The notes under the pieces were generated by a model. The model had not been told where the DNA came from and ran no database searches. It saw only the letters and a program-made list of their open reading frames with translations. A stretch of 64,000 nucleotides of DNA from Batkoa obscura (taxonomy: Eukaryota; Entomophthoromycota; Entomophthoromycetes; Entomophthorales; Batkoaceae): contig JASVEC010000007.1 of assembly GCA_030770535.1 (NCBI GenBank), positions 806,001 through 870,000 on the forward strand, given 5' to 3'. A program made the position numbers and the translations under genes. The number at the start of each line of letters is the position of its first letter. Position 1 is the first letter of the stretch. Of this stretch, positions 11,566-24,733 are shown in pieces.

Positions 11566-13175
11566 TTAATACTAAGTTGAGCTATTTAATTTTCTAACCC
11601 TTTTTTAATATCAAAGATATTTCTCTTTAATAAAAATTTTATTTTTCTAATTTTATAAGTTTTCAAATATTATTTATTTATCTCTAATATTTATTACGAA
11701 AATAAAATAAACATTATTATTAACTACTATTTTTATTAACAACAATATCGTCTTATTTTAAATGTTTAGGAAATTCAAATTAGTGGATCTTAGATGGGAA
11801 GTTAGATATTAAAGATGATAAAACTCTATAAATGAAAATCCCAACAACAGGGAAACAGATTTAAACTTTTTTAACTCCTTTTAGAGTAAATGCTCATGTC
11901 ACTGAGAAACAAATCCTTGACAATCAAGCTTTGATTTAAAGAATAAAATGTTAAAACAAGCTACCGAAAAACTATAATAAATGCCAGAATATAGGGTAGA
12001 TATTTTATGTTATTGTAGAAACAAACTGAGCGGTAATACATGTGATAAAATCTATATTTGGGTATCCATTTTTAAACAATATTTTTGTAATACTTTCAAA
12101 TTGTTGAAGTAAAATCCGCTCAGATAAAAAGCACTATTTTTAAAAATATAATAATATAAAAATCAAATCTTACATAAAGTGTAAAACAGTTTCGATTTAA
12201 AACAGAGGAATAATATGTTTAAAATATAATCCTTCATATAAAGAGGTAACAATAACATATATATATAAAGTAATGGAACTGTTTATTTATAAAAAGTTGT
12301 AGAATATGAATATAAATAGCAATTTTAAAAAGTCTATTCTTAGGAAGGTATAAAAACACAATATTCTACCTTAGTTATCGTATGCTTTTAATACTTATAA
12401 ACGATATAAACAAAATAACTCACAAAAAATATTGTTGATTAATTGCAAACTTTATTTTGTAAACATCGCAAAATATTAGCTATAATTAAAATAGACAATG
12501 ATAAAAAGAAATTCAAATAATTTATTTAATGTTGATATATTTTAATTGTGGTGTTTATATTAGATATAATTTATACCCACTAAGCTGATCTAGGATTTTT
12601 CATTTATGTTTATGCTATCATTGAATTTTTATGTTTTATATCTTATACTCATAATTAGATCAATTTTTGCTTTTCTATATGGGGATGTATTTTTTTGTTT
12701 AGAATTTCACTAACAATCTTCCTGCTGAAATAGCGCTCAAAAATGGAAAAAATAATGAAGCCAAAAAAAACACCCCCATATAAAATTTAAAGTATTACGA
12801 TTTTCGTAATTTATTTCATTTTTCTAGCTTAAAGTTATAAAATTAAATAAAACTATAAAGTTGAAGTATAAATTTATTAATAACAACTAAAATATGATTA
12901 ATACAAGCGAATAAGCGTAAAAATGGATTAACAAAAAGGTTAGAATAAAAATATATTGATATTTTTGTTGCCGTTGGTACTAAAAATGTTTAAACTTTTA
13001 ATCATAAAAAAGGGTGTTTTTATTTTTGAATATGAAAATGATAGTCACTTTAAAAGACACATAGCATTTCAAAATTTTTTCTTGACTTCTATTAGAAACA
13101 CAAAAAGTATAATAGAAAACAAAATGATCGATTATTAGTTTCGTTCTAATTGTGAAGTTAATTATATTTTTTTAT
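11566..13175. other. Intergenic, AT-rich, one inverted-repeat element
   Basis: Between the 3' ends of two convergent genes. Apart from the element at 12678-12780 I see no gene. A 60-codon open stretch at 12956-13138 is Leu/Ile/Phe/Lys-biased and looks accidental. Confidence 0.6.
12678..12780 (-). mobile_element. MITE-like element, well-preserved copy
   Basis: Left end TATGGGGATGTATTTTTTTG, core TGAAATAGCGCTCAAAAATG, right end AACACCCCCATA. The inverted ends pair over about 19 bp with few mismatches. Flanking TA bases are compatible with a TA target duplication. Confidence 0.9.
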
Positions 13176-16100
13176 TTACTCGTAATACTGATTCTTAACT
13201 GAAAGCAATGCATCTTTAAGGTTCTTCTCTCTCAATCCTTTAATTGTACACCAATCGATAAGCTCATTTAACTAAATTAAAGCAAATTAAAAAGGCAAGT
13301 GTAAAAACCAATAAACTTACTTCACTTTCCGTAGAATAAAACCCCCAGTTAACTCCACCTTCAATTTTTTCGCGGTATTTATTTAGATGTTTACCAGTTA
13401 TTGAATTAAGGATTTTGTTATTAAAAGTTCTCTCTACAACAATTTTAAACTTTTCATTTTCTTCTGTTTTTCCAAATAAATGATTACTGATCAGATAATA
13501 TTTATTAAAAAATCGATCTTCTCCAATGGGTAAATACCTTAATTTACTTTTCTTTTTTCTCATATTATTATTAAGTACTTCAATCTTAAAACATGTCAAT
13601 TAAAAATAAGTACATCAATTATATAATTCCTTACTCTTTTTTCTTCTTTGATAAAAGTTGATTTCAGCTTTGATAATTTATTTTCTTCTTTTTGGATATC
13701 TAATTTTATCTTTTGTGCTTCCTTCCTTTTGTTTGGAAAACTTTTTTTGGAATCATCATCTTTTGAGGAGGAATCGTTATCAGAATCGTACAGGTTAGAG
13801 TAATTTTTTTCCTTGTTTTTTATTATCACTTCTAATGCTTTGATTTCTTCTTCATGCTGTTTCATAACTTTTTGAAGTTCTATCTTTTCTTTTCTATCGC
13901 TACTTATTTCATCTATACAATCTTCATGATATTCTCTAAAGATTTATTATTAGTGTTCTATTGTATTAACCATCAAAATTCCTTTACCTAAATTTTGTAG
14001 TTCCAATTGCATTTTCAATTAAAAATTTTATTAATTGAACTTTATGCTTTAATCCCAATCCAAAGACATACTCTTTAATTTTGGGCTCCATAATTTTTTT
14101 TCTACTTTGAATTAAAGCTTCGTCCTCTACTCCATCAGCTTCTATGCTAGTGAGTGATGACAATGAAGATGTATCTTCGTTTTTATCTTTCTTACTTTTC
14201 TTGTTTTTAGTATTATGCTTTTCTTTGACTTCAATTTCTTTCAAATATTTTTTTTTAATTGCTACAATTTCATTGATATATTCTTTTCCAAATGGTAGTG
14301 TTTCTTTACAATATAACTAATAGAGATTTAAAAAATTAACTTAAAATAATGAAAACACTTACTTCAAATATTGCTCCTGTTAAAATACAAGCCCATTCAT
14401 TTGATGCAATCGGGGCTCTAGCATTACGCCAATCACCAATATCTTTTAAAGATAGTTTATTGTTAGGGTCTGTAACATCATTTATACCTTCTGGTATCCA
14501 TAATTCAATTAGTTCATCACTTTCAATTAACATACATTCCAACAATTTACTAATTAATCTCTCGTATGGAAATTTATTGGTAGTAGAATTAAAATATCTT
14601 GAAATCCCTCTCCCATTTCTTGGCTGAACAATGTCCTCTTTGCTTACTTCACTTAATCTTTGTTCTATATCTATTAATGGTATTATTGGTATGTCTAATA
14701 AATTACTTTTACACTATTAGCTGACTATTTAATTAATAAAACTATATTAATTTACTTGAAAGTTGAAACAAATGACCAAATTAAAAATACATCAGCAAAA
14801 TCAATATCATTAGATACTTTGAAAGGGGTGATCAAAGGACGAGGATTATTAATAAGTTTGTGATCAATGTCTAAGTCTTCGATAGGATATCTAACATACA
14901 CTAGCTTTTCTAAATATATAAGTACATTTTACATCATAATGTTTAAATATAATTTAGTTACCTTTCACTTCTTCATTTGTAGTTAAATCGATAACAACTT
15001 TAATATCATCAATTTTAGTTTTATTGTTAATGGCATTCATATTATTAAGTAATTGTGATTTTAACTCATTCTTTTCTTTTTCCTTTTTACAATTTTCAAC
15101 TTGAGTGTTATAGCCTTCTATTATTTTGTTAATTGCTCGATTCTTTATTTTCCTATCTCCATTATCATTTAATATTATTTGATGCGTCAAAACATAGTTA
15201 TAAGCTTCATTTATTTTTTCTTCAACATTATACTTATTAATTAAGTTTTGAATCCCTTCGCCATTTTCTATTTCTCTCTTTCCATTTTGATTTAGGATAT
15301 TCTAAAGAAATGAGTAAATAAATAAACATTTTTAAATGAATTTACCCTTTCTTCTTTCGCCGTGTACGGTATTTCAATAACTATGTTGTTTTGAGTAGGG
15401 ATTCCGAACTTTTCATATTTCTTAGTATCATAATATAATAGATTGAGAATATTTAATTTTTCTCTGTCATTTATAACTTAGGCTTACTTTTAACAATTTA
15501 TAACTGTTGCTTTCTTTCGCCTTCTTTAGCCACTTTAAAACCAATAATTTTAATCTCATCTTTTTAATATTCCCTAATTCACCATAATGGCTAAAAAATC
15601 AGCATAAATGATATTAGTGTTATGTAAATTACATTATTCTATTTGATCCGACTTCAACTATTGAATTTTCGTTTCCTCCCATTATCCTTATTTTGTAATT
15701 GATAATTTCTTCATTTTTTTCCTTTTCACCTATTTTTTCAATAATGTAACCAGGAATAAAACTAAATTTAAAAAGTTAAGTTAAGGCAAGGATAATAAAT
15801 AATAATTCTTTCTTACAATGTTTTATCTTTAGGACGAAAAAGTACCAATTCATTTTTAAAAAAAGTTTTGGCTAATTGTATAGCCACTTTTTCTTGAAGT
15901 TGACTTTTTTCTTTTAAATCTTTTATTTTTTTGATAAACAGATACTAATAATAAAACTATAATAATGATTACCTAAATATGTTTTATTGGCAATAAGCTT
16001 TAAAATTTCCTGACGTAACTCCAAACCGAGCCTTCTAATAACAAGTTCTTCTACATATTTTTCATTGAGTAAAGCTTCTTCATATTTAAGCTTGTCTTTT

Positions 16101-16348
16101 CCAGTTAATTCACATTCCCAAATATTGGCACTATATAAATTCCATTTATAGCTATAATCTCTAGTAGTTTTATATTATATTAGAACCCAATATTACTATA
16201 AAATTTGATATTACCTGTAGTTATCAAATATTTCCCCTGTTAATTTATTAAAAAAGAAAGGAACATTTTTCAATTCTTGAATTTCTTTTTTACTTAAATT
16301 AACATATCTTGGTTGTCTTAAAAATTGACGATTATTATACAAGGGCAT
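13176..16348 (-). CDS. ITC1: ISWI-complex accessory subunit, ITC1/ACF1 (WAC-DDT-WSD) homolog
   Basis: Regulatory subunit that, in yeast Isw2 and animal ACF, partners the ISWI ATPase to space nucleosomes. Thirteen exons: 16215-16348, 15973-16160, 15817-15919, 15633-15761, 15488-15590, 15346-15420, 14962-15301, 14756-14909, 14363-14705, 13988-14316, 13614-13935, 13321-13584, 13176-13271; 859 residues. The N-terminus MPLYNNRQFLRQPRY and the later WECELTGKDKLKYEEAL are hallmarks of the WAC domain. A DDT segment reads DIDFADVFLIWSFVSTF (~residues 390-410). A lysine-rich WHIM-like middle follows, and the WSD motif appears as RYLPIGEDRFFNKYYLI, then WGFYSTESE and IDWCTIKGLREKNL at the C-terminus. 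It is shorter than yeast Itc1. Three introns end in AAG/AAAAG. ELP4 lies upstream on the same strand. Confidence 0.85.
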
Positions 16349-16757
16349 TTTACTTTTTTAAAAAGAAAGAAGTATTCGATTTGACTTTTCGATTTTAAAG
16401 GCAAGTTTTTTCCCATCCACCAATCATTCCAAATTTAAAAGTGATTTCCTATTTTTAGTAAGTTTTTATTATATTACACTTCAAGCCTATCATATACACA
16501 TATTTCATTTCTTTATCAAATAACATCACTACACTTCAGAATAAAAAGCGTAATGATTTATATCCACCACTTTGCTTACACTATTACTGCAACAACAGTC
16601 AGAAAAATCAATGTTATCTTTTAAACTTTTTATTTACTTTGATGCCAAAATACAATTAGCTAAATCTGGACTATTGGTTAAAAAACAATTGATTATACTC
16701 TATAATAGTTGGACAATAATTTTTATTTAGCATACTAACTCTCTACTATAGTTCTAT
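16349..16757. other. Spacer between ITC1-like and ELP4
   Basis: About 400 bp of AT-rich sequence between two genes on the minus strand, presumably the ELP4 3' region and the ITC1-like promoter. No element recognised. Confidence 0.5.
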
Positions 16758-18095
16758 TTAAAATTCTAAAGGATCTTTTTTCGATGGAGGGGGAGCCTTA
16801 TTTGAAGTAATTCTTCTAGGACTAGCTTGCTCTTTATCGTTATCTTTAGGTTCTACTCTCCTTTCGGACACACCACCTTCAATAGGGAGATGATAGGTTT
16901 CAATTACTAACTTTTTTCTCTTTAATTTAAAGCCTAAGTTATTTTCACTTTTTTGTTGAAATTTTAATCCAAGAGAAGTAAATGAATTTAATCTTGGAAA
17001 TTTGTGGATAAAAAACAATCCTTGATATTCTTCATTGCTTGCTTTTTTGTTTCCTCTATCTATTTTTTATTACTTGTTATTTATATCATGTTTATATCAT
17101 ATATTATAATTACCTGCAAATGATTTAAATTCTAACGCTGTATCACAAATAGACTGAATTGCCAAAATTTGATCTTCTTCAAATAAATAAGGTGGGAAAC
17201 TTAACATCATTACACTAAATGAATATCTCAATAACCCTTTTACCATATAAATAAATCTATATATATCCTATTTATAATATTAATATATATTGCTCCTATT
17301 AAATCAAATTAAGTTACTTCAAATTTTGTAATACAACCTAAAGGTGAGCCGATCAAATAAATTGCAATTCGAAGTATTCTACGTGATGATAATGGGATTC
17401 CTTCAATCTTCGAGCTTTTGTTTCATTTATTACTATTTTCATAAATAAGACGATATTAGTTATTACCTAAATTCATTTGAAATCAACTCTTCAATCTCTG
17501 AAAATATAGCTGCAAAATCAATGTCATCACTGGTTGCATCAATTAGAATTGGTACATTTTTTTCTACAACTTCCTTATTTAAATGAGTTGTTAAATCTAA
17601 AGTTGGACAATATTTTATGTCTTTATCTTGGTCTTCTATAAATTTAAATTTTTTAATTTGTTCTACTGACAGGTTAGATCTATTACCTTCTGATTTTTGT
17701 TTTAAGTTTGGTAAATCTTTGTATCTCCAAGCAATCGTTAGATCCTCTTTAACTTCTTTTTTAACCACTTTTTCTTTGACAATAGGCAGTTCATAGACAC
17801 CAGGTAATTTATTGATAATAGCTTTAGGTTCATGATCAAAAGAAATCAAACAAATTTTATGGTTTAAAATAATTCCAGAAGATAAAAAATAACTTAAAGC
17901 AATATTTGAATAATCCGTATATCTATCACTTAATAATAATGTGATAGTACCAATTGGTATACCACCACCTAAAAGAGAATCCAAGCTGTTCATGCCATAA
18001 CTTGTCAATAATAAGCTACTTTGATAACTGCTTAACTTCGTCCCACCAGGTAAATTTGCTGTCACCTTGCTTGTTTTCTTTTTAAATGAACTCAT
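16758..18095 (-). CDS. ELP4: Elongator complex subunit ELP4
   Basis: RecA-fold subunit of the Elp4-5-6 ring of Elongator, which modifies wobble uridines in tRNA. Exons 17467-18095, 17318-17414, 17114-17267 and 16758-17059; 393 residues. Diagnostic segment: LTSYGMNSLDSLLGGGIPIG (about residues 30-50), followed by the Elp4-type LLLSDRYTDYSNIALSYFLS. Later parts, RRILRIAIYLIGSPLG and VKGLLRYSFSVMMLSFP, match the C-terminal half of the family. As in other Elp4 proteins there is no intact Walker A lysine. I chose the ATG at 18095 because the extra 21 upstream codons to 18158 do not resemble the family. The intron at 17415-17466 ends in AAAAG. Confidence 0.9.
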
Positions 18096-18486
18096 CTTAA
18101 TTGAAATTGGAATCTCATAGTGATGGAAATAATGTTTAGTAGTAATGAAATAAGCCAATTAAATCAGATATAGCTTTTTCATGAAATTGCACATTTTCAT
18201 ATAAATTTCATTTTTTCCGATTATCATTTAAATTTTTTAATTCAATTTCATAAAGATTCAGGCCTTCATTGTAATTAATGATACGAATGTTTCTATTAAT
18301 GAAAAGGATTAAAGCCATTGTATCCCGAAATTTTTTTCCTTTGTCTTAATCTTTTTTTTTCATCTTTCATTTATCGGCTATTAACTGAAAGAAAGCTTTA
18401 AACCTTAAAATTAGAAGATTTTATTAAAGTGACTTGAGTATCAAACTTGAAAAATGTAAGCCAAAATACATTGTTAGATGTTTCCA

Positions 18487-18590
18487 TATGAGTATGTCTT
18501 TTTTGTTGATAAATTCTGCTTACATCTTTCCCTTCGATATCACTTAAACAATGGACAAATAAATAATATCAAAAAAGACACACTCGTTTA
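18487..18590 (-). mobile_element. MITE-like element, diverged copy
   Basis: TATGAGTATGTCTTTTTTG at the left and AAAAAAGACACACTCGTTTA at the right, with CACTTAAACAATGGAC in the core position. Same length as intact copies, but about a third of its positions differ. Confidence 0.6.
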
Positions 18591-18657
18591 TCTTGATATT
18601 GTCTAGTTATTTAAACTATGTAGCATACTTTAAAGGAATATTATTAATGTTTCAATA

Positions 18658-18760
18658 TATGGGGACGTTTTTTTTGGTTTCATTACTTTTTCCATTTCTT
18701 AAGCACTATTTGAGTGGAGAGATTGTTAGTAAAATTTTTAAATAAAAAAATACATCCCTA
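18658..18760 (+). mobile_element. MITE-like element, well-preserved copy
   Basis: TATGGGGACGTTTTTTTTGG at the left, core TAAGCACTATTTGAGTGG, and AAAATACATCCCTA at the right. Nearly identical in layout to the copy at 8069-8173. Confidence 0.9.
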
Positions 18761-19605
18761 AATGGTGTTAAAAAGTATATAATTTTTATAAAAGTCAAAT
18801 TTCAATCTAATTTTGGAAAAAAAACAAAAATATGTTACATACTATTTAGACGAACCTCTTACAAAATATAAGTGTAAAAAGGTTTACATAAATGCCAGAA
18901 AGTAATCCTTTGTAGTTTTTTTTAACAATTATCCAAAGTGTGAATGTAATTTAATAAATGTCAGAATGAGTAGTTTAGTATGTATAAGTATTTATAATAT
19001 GCATAGTATTAAGTAAATTATCTTAAAAACACAGAACATCTAAAAAGCATACAAAAAGGTATATAGTAAACTTGAGCATAATGTTGTTTTCATATTATTT
19101 ACTTATTTTGTAAAATATAATATAAAATCATAATTCTAAGTAGTTGCATTGCTCAGCAGCTATACTTTAATAACAGCAATATTTAGAATACTATTAGTAA
19201 TAAAATTGTGTAGTTTATAGCATCAGATACTATTAAATTACGTTATTAATAAATAAGCTTTTTAAAAACAAGTAAATTCACAAAATAATCTTCGGATACT
19301 ATGTCACATATTACTAAGCTAAAATTAAATTGTATCATAGTTATATTTTTATAATTTATTATAACGATAAAACGTTGGCATAATTTTATTAAACTAATTA
19401 CTAATCTTAGCTTAAAATTAGAGAATAATCGCAATTTAAATAAAAATTAAGCTTAAAAATTCAATAAGGAATTAATAACATTATACGATTATTAAGAACT
19501 ATTAGCAAAAGAAAATGATATAAATACCAAACATAAATCAATCAAAATATTTATAAAGCAAAATATTAAATAACATAACAAATTCATAAAGTAAAACAAT
19601 AAACA

Positions 19606-20496
19606 ATGGCTTTAAACACTATCCCTCAAGAGTATAAAAACATAGCTATCGTTGGTGGTACTGGTGAACTTGGAAAATATATAGTTAGAGAGTTTCTTAG
19701 TCACCAACAAGTTAAAGTAAGAGTAATAACTAGAAAAGGAAGTAGCAGTAAGAATGTGATATTAGAAGAATACAAATCAAATAATGCCGAAATATATCAA
19801 GCTGATTATGATAATTTAAATAACTTAAATGAGGCTTTTAGAGATATTGATGTTGTTATATCTACTATAGGTAGTGATGGGTTATCAACCATTCAAACTA
19901 ATTTAATTAAAGCAGCAGTGAGTTCCAAAGTTAAATTGTTTATACCCTCCGAATTTGGTAGTGAAGTAGAAGGCAAAACCAACCCATTATTTTTACAAAA
20001 AATTGAAATTAGAAAGCAAATCAAGGAATCCGGTTTGAACTACGTTTTTTATACTAATGGGTTTTTTATTCAACATATTACTACTGAATTTTATGGTATC
20101 GATGTAGCTAATTCTAAAGCTAAAATTGTTGGTAAAGGAGATACTGAATTAACTGTTACTAGTTTAAATGATATTGCTAAATTTGTATATCAAACTTATC
20201 ATTTATCAAATGTTAAAAATACCACTGTAAATATTGTTGGTGAAAATACCACTATCAATAATATATTAAAAGATATTAGTAAAGTTACTAGTAAACAGTT
20301 CGAAGTATCTCATATCTCTTTAGATGAAGTACAAAAGGTATTAGATGATCCAAATGTTGATTTCTTTGGTAAGATTTCATATTATCTTCGTAAAGATATT
20401 GAATTGGGTGATATTAGACTCTCTGGTAATCATAAAAGTTTGGTCCCTGACTTTGAGTTTACCTCCGTTTTAGATTATGCTAAATCTAACTATTAA
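19606..20496 (+). CDS. NmrA-like / isoflavone-reductase-like NAD(P)-binding protein
   Basis: Short-chain-dehydrogenase-fold protein of the NmrA/isoflavone reductase group; it may be a reductase or a redox-sensing regulator, and the substrate cannot be told. Intronless, 296 residues, normal for the family. The nucleotide-binding motif GGTGELGKYIV is at residues 17-27, followed by the NADP-favouring basic segment VRVITRKGSS (38-47). DVVISTIGSDG and the family motif LFIPSEFGSE (~110-119) follow. The lysine expected at the family's active site may be within EIRKQIKESG. A decayed relative lies at 61019-61405. Upstream leader is A-rich. Confidence 0.88.
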   Translation: MALNTIPQEYKNIAIVGGTGELGKYIVREFLSHQQVKVRVITRKGSSSKNVILEEYKSNNAEIYQADYDNLNNLNEAFRDIDVVISTIGSDGLSTIQTNLIKAAVSSKVKLFIPSEFGSEVEGKTNPLFLQKIEIRKQIKESGLNYVFYTNGFFIQHITTEFYGIDVANSKAKIVGKGDTELTVTSLNDIAKFVYQTYHLSNVKNTTVNIVGENTTINNILKDISKVTSKQFEVSHISLDEVQKVLDDPNVDFFGKISYYLRKDIELGDIRLSGNHKSLVPDFEFTSVLDYAKSNY

Positions 20497-21061
20497 TAAA
20501 ATTTCATTATCTTTTAAGATAATAACAATTTTTGATATTTATTTATTTTATTCCAATAATTTACTATTAACATCATTTTATAGCCATATATTAAAAGTTC
20601 TTTATTGTATTTCATTTTATTTAATAAAAGAGTTATAGTAAAAGACATATTAATAAAATGTAATATGAACTTGTGTTATAAATGTTAAATAGAAAAAGTT
20701 CGTTTTAACATGCATTGTTATTGGTGGTAATATTACTTATGTGGTTTCTTTAGTTATTATAACATTATTATTTAATATTGTATTTATTGTAATTATTTAC
20801 AATTTAATGTCTTGATCTTAATAAAAATAATTTACAAATACTATTTATCATGATTTAAGTAGTAAACAAAATTGACATCTTAATAAATATAATTTAAAGA
20901 GCACTTTCAAGTCTAATGGTATTTAAATAATTAATAGTAGTTTATTGCAACTTTATCACATTTAATATTAGGATCCCATCCAATACTTTGCGGGGACTAA
21001 ACCTTGCGTCTAATGTAAAAAGTGCAATAAATAATAAAGAGGTAGTAAGTGTATAGTTAAT
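20497..21061. other. Intergenic, no feature recognised
   Basis: AT-rich sequence between the NmrA-like gene and the decayed F-box gene. A GC-richer patch near 20970-21010 faintly resembles part of 5S rRNA on the minus strand, but the match is too short to accept. Confidence 0.45.
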
Positions 21062-22333
21062 TTATGTATCGTTTTTAGTCAGGTTATAATCCCTAACAGT
21101 AAATGTTTGGAGATTCGGAAAAAGGAATAAAAAGGAAAGTAAATCTTTGTATGAAGTGCTAAAGGAACCAACCTTGATATGATTTATATATTTACATTGA
21201 AGTGAGTCAAGATTATGTTTTTGAATATTAGCATTGTGTAAAATATTTACCAAATATCTTCTTAATACTAAACTTCAATTTTTTGTCTAAGTCAAGTATT
21301 TTAATGTTAGGCTTTAAAGGAATCGCATCTAATATCTCATTTATTAAATTAAAATAATGTATTTCCTTTACAGTCAATATTTTTAAAAATTCTTTATCAA
21401 TAGGATCTTGTATTTTAAAATAACCTAAGGAAATGGTATTGATGTCTTTAAGTAAACTTAAATTGTAGCTCTTGATATTTTTAAATAAACAGTTATGATA
21501 ATCTCTCAATTTTATACTTTTGCATTTCTTTAAGTTACCAAAGCACTTAGTATTATTATCAAAAAGTCGATCGATTTCTAATCTTATACTGGGAATCAAA
21601 TTCATATTGCAATTAATTTTTGTAAAGTCTTCATACTGAAATCCACTCAAACAGGCTATTTTTAACTTAGTAAAATTCGCTTTGATAACATCAAGACCAT
21701 TAAGTTTTAAAGCTCCCCAGGCGATTAGTTTAAGTGATTTCAATTTTTTTGGGTCAAAAGTCTAATAATATCTTCAATCGCTGTATCATACGTCTCGGGT
21801 TCAAATACCTTAACTTCGTATAAATAACTATCAAATAATTTAGATACTTGACTATAATCAAAAGCACTTATTTTCATTTGCTTCAATTCTGGTAACTTAA
21901 TATTTACATGAAAATAAGAATATTGACTATACTCATTAAAAGTATGATTTTTGCCATTTCTGAAAAATATGGATCTGATATTTGAACAACAATTGAGAAG
22001 TTCAATAGCCCTATTGGCGTCATATATATTCAAACGCCTCATTAATAGTCCATTTTCTTTGATGTATTTTTCTTGGCAGCGCTCACACATCTCAGTTCTA
22101 TTATTATCTTGATATCGTTTACTTTCCTCTCTTACAAAGCAGCTGTTACTTGTATATCCTTTGAACTCAGGTCTATTATAAAGCGAGTACATTGAGTGGC
22201 GTTTGATAACTCTATTAACAATACTAAATAAATGGTTATTTAAAAAGCAGTAATCAAGTAGCTCAAATAGATATAACTACTCAAATGTTTTTTCTAGTAG
22301 TACATCAATTAATTAGTCAAACTTTAATGGCAT
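21062..22333 (-). pseudogene. Decayed F-box/LRR-like gene
   Basis: Open blocks at 22192-21740, 21743-21228 and 21253-21062 follow one another on the minus strand and together look like one F-box/leucine-rich-repeat protein of the kind intact at 44984-46393. From an ATG at 22333 an F-box-like stretch can be read (ELLDYCFLNNHLFSIVNRV) but in-frame stops interrupt it. At least two one-base frame changes separate the later blocks (near 21745 and 21240), and no G-T/A-G introns that I can find repair them. The middle blocks contain LRR-like leucine spacing and a Cys pair MCERCQ. Interpretation as a pseudogene is favoured; an unrecognised exon structure is possible. Confidence 0.55.
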
Positions 22334-23443
22334 AAAATAAAGTTGATAGTAAAGGAGTAATTTTATAAAATCTCGAAATAAGGAATAGTTTTATGTTGAT
22401 CATAATTACTTTGTGGAAATTAAATTATATACTGTCACATCTAGGTCTTGTATAGTTCCCCTAAGTGATAAATCAGGGTCTTATCAAGCCTAACAAATCA
22501 AGTATGGGAGGTTTTCAATAGTGCCAATTTTACAAATCAAATTATTAATTCTACAGAATAGCTATATATTTTTAACCAAATCCAACTTATAGTCGCGTTA
22601 TCATAAATATGTCTTTATTCAAAATATTATTACAAAAATGAATAATGTTTTGTAAGAAACGCAAATATTGTATTTCACACTTTAAAGGATCAATTGGTTA
22701 TTATTTGCATTTAAAAGTACAGTTAAATTTTATAATCAACAGTAAGTAAGGGTTATTACAAAGGAGTAAGGAAATAAATTAAAGTAAAAGAGAAGAGAAG
22801 TAAATATTTTAACAGCATTTGAAAAACATACATAGTAGTGTGTTTTTGGTCTTCTTTTATGTTTATTTACCTCAAGTAGGATAAAAACTGAAGAGCAGCA
22901 ATAGTATATATTTTATAAATGGAACTATTATATTTTAGTCATAGCAGTACAAATTAAACAAATATAACTACCTCTATCGAACTAACAATTCTTGTCTTTA
23001 ATTCTCTCATTTTATTTAATCAGGAGTTATTTTCTAAAGAACTTATTTTACTTTATAAAAAGCAAGTTGTAACTTTAACAGCCTTACTTATTTTGATTGA
23101 GTATATTAGTATATAGACTCTATTTTCTAATTAGGTTTCTCTTATTTTGATCAACTACTTTTATCATAGAAAACATTATAATCTAAAGTAAAAATCTAAA
23201 GAAATAAAACGCCTACACATACTAATATACATACTATACTTTTATAAAAATACAAGCTATATTATAATTTACGATAAATCATTTCATTAATAGGTTCAAA
23301 AAAAGAAAATTAGCAAATCCTCAATGACTCAAGATCATTATGTAAACTTAATTAAACAAACTCGTAATATGAAATTAGTTAATAGCTAATAAAATAATTA
23401 TTTGATTTATAACAAAATTGTAGTTATTGAAATATTAAGAAAT
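22334..23443. other. Intergenic, AT-rich
   Basis: About 1.1 kb between the decayed F-box gene and the RAB2 3' end. Nothing recognised on either strand. Confidence 0.5.
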
Positions 23444-24513
<1,070 letters not shown>

Positions 24514-24733
24514 TTTAATTAAAAGTTAAATTAAAAAAGTTAAAAATAAAAGTTTAGTTTTATCCTGTGGCTTTTTTATGAGGTGAAAACTAAAATTATG
24601 ATCAAATCTAAGAATGCTCCAAATTACTTAATCGAGTCAGGTTCCTCAGCTTGAATTGCAAAGTTTGAACTTTTGCTGAAGTTTGCATTATTGGTTAAAG
24701 GTAAAAGGGAATTTCGAGTTTTCTTGTTACGAA

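Larger units (their letters stand above)
18159..19605. other. Intergenic region with two inverted-repeat elements
   Basis: Separates divergently oriented ELP4 and the NmrA-like gene, so it should contain both promoters. It carries element copies at 18487-18590 and 18658-18760, only about 70 bp apart and in opposite orientation. No gene seen. Confidence 0.6.

Noticed and set aside
12956-13138. 60-codon open frame in the intergenic region
   Set aside because: Biased to Leu/Ile/Phe/Lys as expected by chance at this base composition; no leader, intron or homology signal.
15481-15500. Apparent frameshift in the ITC1-like gene
   Set aside because: Resolved by a 67-nt intron (15421-15487) with a perfect GTAAGC donor and an ACTAAG acceptor; the frame and total exon length then fit.
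20965-21015. Possible 5S rRNA fragment
   Set aside because: Only a short stretch resembles the 3' part of 5S rRNA and the internal promoter region is missing.
22154-22162. ATATCCTTT on the plus strand
   Set aside because: Complement of Lys-Gly-Tyr codons in the decayed F-box gene; the same coincidence occurs at about 3414 in the chromodomain WKGY motif.
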